Below are positions 5,540-6,833 of a DNA stretch of 6,833 nt, in pieces (within the stretch, counting starts at the first letter, position 1; each line of letters opens with the position of its first letter). The notes below the pieces were generated by a model that had not been told where the DNA came from, did not search any database, and saw only the letters and a program-made list of their open reading frames with translations. The position numbers were made by a program, and so were the translations under genes. Origin of the DNA: Verrucomicrobiota bacterium (lineage in GTDB: Bacteria; Verrucomicrobiota; Kiritimatiellia; Kiritimatiellales; Pontiellaceae); the NCBI GenBank assembly GCA_003532555.1, contig DOEU01000113.1, positions 1 through 6,833 of the forward strand, given 5' to 3'.

Positions 5540-6217
5540 TTAAAAATTGGTCTCCACCATCGGGCGATACACCACCTCATGCATCACCACATCCGCAGGT
5601 GCTTCCAATACCTGAACCAAAATCAACGCCGCCGACTCCGGCCGCATATAATCCAACCGCTCTTCCGTACGAAATCCCGTATCCGTTCCTCCCGGAAACG
5701 CCGCCGTCACCTTGATCCCTCGTGACTGAGCCTCTTTACGCAATGTATTCGTGAACCCCAATAAACCATATTTGCTCGCCGCATAGATCGAATAATTAGC
5801 CTGCGAAGTCAGTGCAATCGTACTCACCAAATTCAAAATATGAGCCCCTTCGGACATCCGCTCCATCGCCTCCCGACACAACACCATAGGAGCCCGTAGG
5901 TTCAGTGCCATATGTGCGTCCCAATCCAACACCTCAATCTTCTCCACCGGCACCTTCTGCTGATTGATGCCCGCACCATTCACCAATACATCAACACCAT
6001 CTAACTGATTCCATGCCGTCTTAAACAAATGTACTGCCGACGAACTCTCTGATAAATCTGCCGCAACCACCTCACAACCCGTTTCCGATTGCAATACAGC
6101 CAAAGCATCCCTACTCCGTCCTGAAGCCAATACCCGCCAATCCCGCGCTGCCAACTGCACCGCCAAAGCACGACCGATTCCACTTGTGGCACCCGTAATT
6201 AATACCGATCTACTCAT
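5540..6217 (-). CDS. Short-chain dehydrogenase/reductase (SDR family)
   Basis: A classical SDR oxidoreductase of 225 residues. The Rossmann cofactor motif TGATSGIG is at 8-15, the structural NGAG motif at 80-83, and the catalytic set is Asn106, Ser132, Tyr145 and Lys149 (YAASK). The PGGTDT turn (175-180) follows as in other classical SDRs. Arg34 in ASGRS after the second strand suggests NADP(H) preference. It has no transmembrane segment and should be cytoplasmic. The substrate cannot be read from the sequence: family members with this layout act on alcohols, sugars or acyl groups, and generic annotations such as 3-oxoacyl-ACP reductase would be overcalling. I chose ATG 6217; an in-frame GTG at 6223 would add two residues. 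Neither start has a clear Shine-Dalgarno site. It stands 67 bases before gpmI and 84-90 bases after the helicase gene. Confidence 0.93.
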   Translation of the reverse strand: MSRSVLITGATSGIGRALAVQLAARDWRVLASGRSRDALAVLQSETGCEVVAADLSESSSAVHLFKTAWNQLDGVDVLVNGAGINQQKVPVEKIEVLDWDAHMALNLRAPMVLCREAMERMSEGAHILNLVSTIALTSQANYSIYAASKYGLLGFTNTLRKEAQSRGIKVTAAFPGGTDTGFRTEERLDYMRPESAALILVQVLEAPADVVMHEVVYRPMVETNF

Positions 6218-6307
6218 ACACACTCACAATCCAATCTACTTTTACCTAACAAACCTACACGTATCCCCAGCCAAACTTTCTGTTACTGTATTACCTTCCG
6301 TTAACCC

Positions 6308-6833
6308 TCACGAAGAGCGTTTCCGACGCGGCTTTCCACCCCGTTGAGGACGACCACCATTCGGCGTTCTTCCACCTCCGCCCTGCTTGCCTCCGCTTGC
6401 GGCACGAATCGAAACATTACGCCCGTCCAACTTAACACTCTCCATGCCCTTACGAACCTTTGTAGCCACTTCTTTAGACACTTCAAATACCGAAGCCTCA
6501 CGCCCTACATTAATTGAACCAATTTGATTCGACTTCACATCACAATGTTCACAAATCAAACGAACAATTGCACCCGAATTAGCCTGATGAATCTTCCCAA
6601 TATTAATTGAAAACCGCTTCGTATCATAAGCCTCTAAACGTTGATTCCGCTTGCTATTCTCTGAGCGCTGAGTGTTTCGCTCCCCGCGACCTCCGCGTTC
6701 CCCACGACCGCTCCTCTCCCGAGGTGCTTTCGCCTTCGCATTCAGATCCGGTGCATCGGCATAAGAATCCAAAAAGTGATTAAATTCCACTGAAACAAAT
6801 CGCTTAATAATTTCCTTCTTGTCCAAATGACAT
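6308..6833 (-). CDS. DEAD-box RNA helicase, C-terminal part with DbpA-type RNA-binding domain (5' end outside window)
   Basis: The frame runs open to the window edge, so only the last ~175 residues are present. The catalytic helicase core, with the DEAD and other motifs, would lie upstream. What is visible is a helical segment IIKRFVSVEFNHFLDSY ending ADAPDLN, as found at the end of the core in DbpA/DeaD-like helicases (I recall close matches in Bacteroidetes proteins). Next comes an Arg/Gly/Ser-rich linker with RGERGGRGERN, then an RRM-like DbpA domain: KRFSINIGKIHQANSGAIVRLIC, IGSINVGREASVFEVSKEVA and LDGRNVSIRAA. The protein ends in a Gly/Arg-rich basic tail finishing KPRRKRSS. Such proteins remodel structured RNA, often in ribosome assembly or cold adaptation. 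A TTG at 6826 could be taken as a start, but the open frame continues upstream and the fold needs the core, so I treat the gene as truncated by the window. Confidence 0.9.
   Translation of the reverse strand, partial: CHLDKKEIIKRFVSVEFNHFLDSYADAPDLNAKAKAPRERSGRGERGGRGERNTQRSENSKRNQRLEAYDTKRFSINIGKIHQANSGAIVRLICEHCDVKSNQIGSINVGREASVFEVSKEVATKVRKGMESVKLDGRNVSIRAASGGKQGGGGRTPNGGRPQRGGKPRRKRSS

Noticed and set aside
6224..6307. Terminator or promoter in the gap between the helicase and SDR genes
   Set aside because: I looked for stem-loops with a U-run and for -35/-10 pairs on the minus strand and found nothing convincing in this 84-base stretch.

Overview
This window is a run of co-directional genes, all on the minus strand, from a Gram-negative bacterium. 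Read in transcription order (right to left) it holds: the C-terminal part of a DEAD-box RNA helicase (cut by the window edge), a short-chain dehydrogenase/reductase (SDR), a 2,3-bisphosphoglycerate-independent phosphoglycerate mutase (gpmI), an LptC/OstA-family periplasmic protein, an OstA/LptA-like lipoprotein, the LPS-transport ATPase lptB, a short ribosome hibernation factor (hpf), HPr kinase/phosphorylase (hprK), the phosphocarrier HPr (ptsH), and the first eight codons of another gene that is probably ptsI. No RNA genes, mobile elements, CRISPR arrays or attachment sites were seen. No stretch of more than about 100 bases lacks a gene.

The organism must make LPS or a similar glycolipid, because it has the Lpt genes, and it regulates HPr by serine phosphorylation, because it has HprK and HPr with the serine site. 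The helicase tail resembles the Bacteroidetes-like DbpA type, and the GpmI is of the long plant/trypanosomatid-like subtype. DNA composition is a little under half G+C by eye. A member of the PVC superphylum (Verrucomicrobiota, Kiritimatiellota or Lentisphaerota) is my best guess. This is inference from recalled family patterns, not a search result.

The left half (1-3774) looks like one tight operon. lptC-like and lptA-like overlap by 4 bases if the lipoprotein starts at the TTG I prefer. lptA-like and lptB overlap, lptB and hpf are 22 bases apart, hpf and hprK are 14 apart, and hprK overlaps ptsH. The order resembles the proteobacterial lptC-lptA-lptB-rpoN-hpf-ptsN-rapZ-ptsO cluster, but rpoN, ptsN and rapZ are absent and an HprK/HPr pair takes their place. 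It therefore joins envelope LPS export, ribosome hibernation and the HPr regulatory relay. The right half (3826-6833) holds three looser housekeeping genes, with a candidate promoter before gpmI.

I saw no new system. The points most worth a second look are: a lipoprotein built from two tandem copies of an OstA module; an apparent swap of anchoring between the two Lpt periplasmic proteins; a Gln at a normally His position in HprK; and the plant-like mutase.
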